The translations under genes and the position numbers were made by a program. The notes under the pieces are model-generated. The model ran no database searches and was not told where the DNA came from. It worked only from the letters and a program-made list of their open reading frames with translations. This document shows, in pieces, positions 61,772-64,000 of a stretch of 64,000 bases of DNA; within the stretch, counting starts at the first letter, position 1; every line of letters begins with the position of its first letter. Source of the stretch: Bacteroidota bacterium (lineage in GTDB: Bacteria; Bacteroidota; Bacteroidia; Chitinophagales; BACL12); the NCBI GenBank assembly GCA_029571985.1, contig JAKQVC010000110.1:1-64000 (forward strand). The letters are read 5' to 3'.

Positions 61772-63424
61772 TTATTCCCAAATCACCACTTCCTTCATCT
61801 CGTACCATTTCTCATACATATCCTGAAACTTCTTTTCTACTTCGTTGCGTTTGATTTTCATGGATGGTGTGAGGAGGTTGTTTTGGATGGTCCATTCTTC
61901 CTGCATGACAACAATTTTTTCCAGTTTTTCAAAGGAATCTAAAGTGTTGTTAATGGCATTCAGGGTGTTGAGTAATTCGTGGTTGAGTTGTGTGGTATCT
62001 TTCTTTTTACCATTTTCTGAAAGCGTAATAATGGCAATTGGCTGAGGTAATGTATACCCGACAACCAACACCTGACCCACATCCGGATTTGCGGAGAATT
62101 TTAATTCTATTGGCATCGGTGCCACATATTTGCCTTTACTGGTTTTGAAGAGTTCCTTCACGCGACCGGTGATTTTCAGGAAACCCTCTGCGTCAACTTC
62201 TGCTTTATCACCTGTTTTAAAATAGCCATCTTCTGTAAACACTTCACGCGTCATCGCTTCTTCTTTATAATAGCCTTTCATCATGGCTGGATGTTTCACC
62301 AGCATCTCACCCTGCTCGGTGAATTTCAGATCAACACCCGGAAAACGCAATCCTACCGTACCAATTTTATTTCTGTCTTTGTAATTGGTATGGCTGTAAC
62401 AGCAATCTTCTGTCATCGCATATGCCTGTTGAATTTTTATATCCAATTTCCAAAACCATTTAATTAAATCTGTTGAAATTGGTGCAGCACCTGAAAATAC
62501 CTGATCAGCATTGGATAAACCCAGTGCTTTTCTGATTTTCTTTTTTACGATACCGCTAATAATCGGAATACTTAATAATGTATTGAGTTTTTTCTGCGGC
62601 ATTTTCTCTAATATCTTTTCCTGGAATTTTGCCCAGATGCGCGGTACTGCCAGGAATATCGTTGGCGATGTGTCCTGTAAATTTTTCGGGAAGGTGTCGA
62701 GACTTTCTGCAAAGGAAACTTTACCTCCGGTATACAAGCTGCCCATTTCGATTAATAATCGTTCTGCAATATGGCACATGGGCAAATAGGAGAAAAATAT
62801 TGCCCTGTTATCAATATTCAACAATGGAAATGCCTGTTCTGCAGCATAGGCAAAATTGTAAAAAGTGTGCATCACACCCTTCGGCATACCGGTTGTTCCG
62901 CTTGTATACATGATCGTACATAAATTATCCATTGGATAATCCGGGTCATCTGTAATTGGTGCAGTACGTTCAATAATTGTATCCCAATTTGTGTATTCAG
63001 TAATACCATAAAAAGGAAATGCAATACAAGGCAAACCTTCAGGCACACCCGGCTTTAAATAGGCCCAGTCGTCCAGTTTGCCAACAAACAGCAATTTACT
63101 CTCGCTGTGTTCCAATATCTGCTTTACCGTAGTTGGCGCCATATTTGGATACATAGGCACCGAAATATGACCAGCCATCCAAATAGCATAATCACTCAGC
63201 ATCCAGTGCACACAGTTTTTTGATAAAATGGCTATCCTGCTGCCGGGTGGGTAATTGAGCGATTGCAAATACGCAGCCATACGCCGAACCTGCTCTCCGC
63301 ATTGTTTCCAGGTATAGGTATGCCATTCGCCATTAATCGGCTGGCGCAAATACATGGTATCCGCCTGTTGCTTTTCCCATTTGTAAAAGGTAGAGAGAGG
63401 TGAGTGAATGATACGATCCGCCAT
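61772..63424 (-). CDS. Long-chain acyl-CoA synthetase (AMP-binding)
   Basis: A 550-residue adenylate-forming enzyme. It has YTSGTTGMPKGV, the hinge region FKTGDKAEVDAEGFLKITGR and, at the end, LLTPSMKIKRNEVEKKF. It activates fatty acids to acyl-CoA, matching the acyl-CoA dehydrogenase and epimerase in the window. The TAA stop directly borders an AATGAGG-type simple repeat. Confidence 0.93.
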   Translation of the reverse strand: MADRIIHSPLSTFYKWEKQQADTMYLRQPINGEWHTYTWKQCGEQVRRMAAYLQSLNYPPGSRIAILSKNCVHWMLSDYAIWMAGHISVPMYPNMAPTTVKQILEHSESKLLFVGKLDDWAYLKPGVPEGLPCIAFPFYGITEYTNWDTIIERTAPITDDPDYPMDNLCTIMYTSGTTGMPKGVMHTFYNFAYAAEQAFPLLNIDNRAIFFSYLPMCHIAERLLIEMGSLYTGGKVSFAESLDTFPKNLQDTSPTIFLAVPRIWAKFQEKILEKMPQKKLNTLLSIPIISGIVKKKIRKALGLSNADQVFSGAAPISTDLIKWFWKLDIKIQQAYAMTEDCCYSHTNYKDRNKIGTVGLRFPGVDLKFTEQGEMLVKHPAMMKGYYKEEAMTREVFTEDGYFKTGDKAEVDAEGFLKITGRVKELFKTSKGKYVAPMPIELKFSANPDVGQVLVVGYTLPQPIAIITLSENGKKKDTTQLNHELLNTLNAINNTLDSFEKLEKIVVMQEEWTIQNNLLTPSMKIKRNEVEKKFQDMYEKWYEMKEVVIWE

Positions 63425-63516
63425 ATTTATTGGTTGTTGAGGTGACTAAGATACTATTCCGGCCTATAAATCCTAAATCTTTACGCAACTTTGCAGGCTT
63501 AGTTTCATTTTGCACT

Positions 63517-64000
63517 ATGGAAAATCAACAGAATCGTACAGAAATAGCCCAGCTGGGTGAATTTGGCCTAATAGACCACCTCACCCAAAACACCGAAATA
63601 AAACACGCCTCTACCCTTAAAGGCATTGGCGATGATGCGGCTGTGGTGGATAATAGTCACCAGGTTTCTGTCATTAGCACCGATATGCTGGTTGAAGGTG
63701 TGCATTTTGATATGATGTACACCCCCATGCAGCATCTGGGTTTTAAAGCGATTGCGGTAAATGTGAGTGATATCTGCGCGATGAATGCGAAAGCTACGCA
63801 TGTGCTGGTGAGTATTGCCATCAGTAACCGTTATTCGGTAGAAGCACTTGAAGCCTTATACGAAGGCATACATCATGCCTGTGCTTATTTTGATGTTGAC
63901 CTCATTGGCGGTGATACCACAACAAGTTTAAAAGGATTAGTGATTTCGGTAACCGCTTTCGGAGCAGCTAACGAACAACAATTATCCTATCGCAACGGCG
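63517..64000 (+). CDS. thiL: Thiamine-monophosphate kinase ThiL (3' end outside window)
   Basis: The frame is open to the right edge (161 codons visible). It starts MENQQNRTEIAQLGEFGLI and has KGIGDDAAVV, STDMLVEGVHFD, AVNVSDICAMNAKATH and LIGGDTTTS, which are ThiL metal- and ATP-binding features. It phosphorylates thiamine monophosphate to the cofactor. It diverges from the acyl-CoA ligase, 92 bases between starts. Confidence 0.93.
   Translation, partial: MENQQNRTEIAQLGEFGLIDHLTQNTEIKHASTLKGIGDDAAVVDNSHQVSVISTDMLVEGVHFDMMYTPMQHLGFKAIAVNVSDICAMNAKATHVLVSIAISNRYSVEALEALYEGIHHACAYFDVDLIGGDTTTSLKGLVISVTAFGAANEQQLSYRNG

Overview
The window looks like a chromosome segment from an environmental Bacteroidota (probably a Saprospiria/Chitinophagia/Sphingobacteriia-like lineage; the genus cannot be told from the sequence). 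The evidence is: at least seven proteins with a signal peptide plus a C-terminal type IX secretion (T9SS) sorting domain; Bacteroidota-typical -7 promoter elements of the form TAnnTTTG, several only 3-6 bases from a start codon; a 14-gene nuo operon with a short NuoG; families common in this phylum (DUF4293, DUF4270, DUF4256, DUF3347, GIN-domain adhesin-like); and isc, glmS, panC/panD and rfaE2 housekeeping genes. No rRNA, tRNA, CRISPR array, transposase or phage gene was seen.

Layout. 1-6 kb: end of a T9SS protein, a repeat patch, DUF4293, truA, a UvrD/PcrA helicase, a glycine-rich T9SS protein and a channel-like membrane protein. 6.0-6.8 kb: a mosaic of dispersed repeats. 6.8-12.3 kb: a small heme-motif lipoprotein, then a leftward operon (GT5 glycogen-synthase-like, DUF4270, glmS) divergent from panC. 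12.3-29.4 kb: an accessory block lying between panC and panD, which are commonly neighbours. Its left half holds poorly characterised genes, including one broken by an in-frame TAG. Its right half is a copper island: a multicopper oxidase fused to a barrel-like tail, DUF3347, a CopZ-like chaperone, the CopA ATPase, an AraC regulator with a Cys-rich N-terminus, a second T9SS-exported multicopper oxidase, a T9SS-exported thioredoxin-fold protein, a further T9SS protein and a Cys-rich small membrane protein. 29.4-33.4 kb: panD, a flippase-like membrane protein, rfaE2, an acyl-CoA dehydrogenase and a GIN-domain protein whose promoter carries a perfect 22-bp palindrome. 33.5-46.6 kb: the complete nuoA-N operon, read leftward, with a repeat inserted between nuoD and nuoE. 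46.7-53.4 kb: an ECF sigma/anti-sigma pair, two T9SS proteins, PPK2, and a class IV aminotransferase paired with a sulfotransferase-like gene. 53.6-58.3 kb: a doubly duplicated CbxX-type AAA+ protein, an asparaginase-family lipoprotein and an unknown lipoprotein. 58.5-64 kb: iscS-iscU-iscA, methylmalonyl-CoA epimerase, a long-chain acyl-CoA ligase and the start of thiL.

How the genes fit together: the core genes describe an aerobic, fatty-acid- and propionate-metabolising chemoheterotroph (complex I, acyl-CoA ligase and dehydrogenase, methylmalonyl-CoA epimerase). The copper island combines sensing, cytoplasmic chaperoning, export and oxidation outside the cytoplasm, and appears to place part of the copper and thiol chemistry on the cell surface through T9SS. 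A recurring oddity is that simple or palindromic repeats begin exactly at the stop codon of several unrelated genes. All functions come from reading the sequence and recalled family features; no database search was run.
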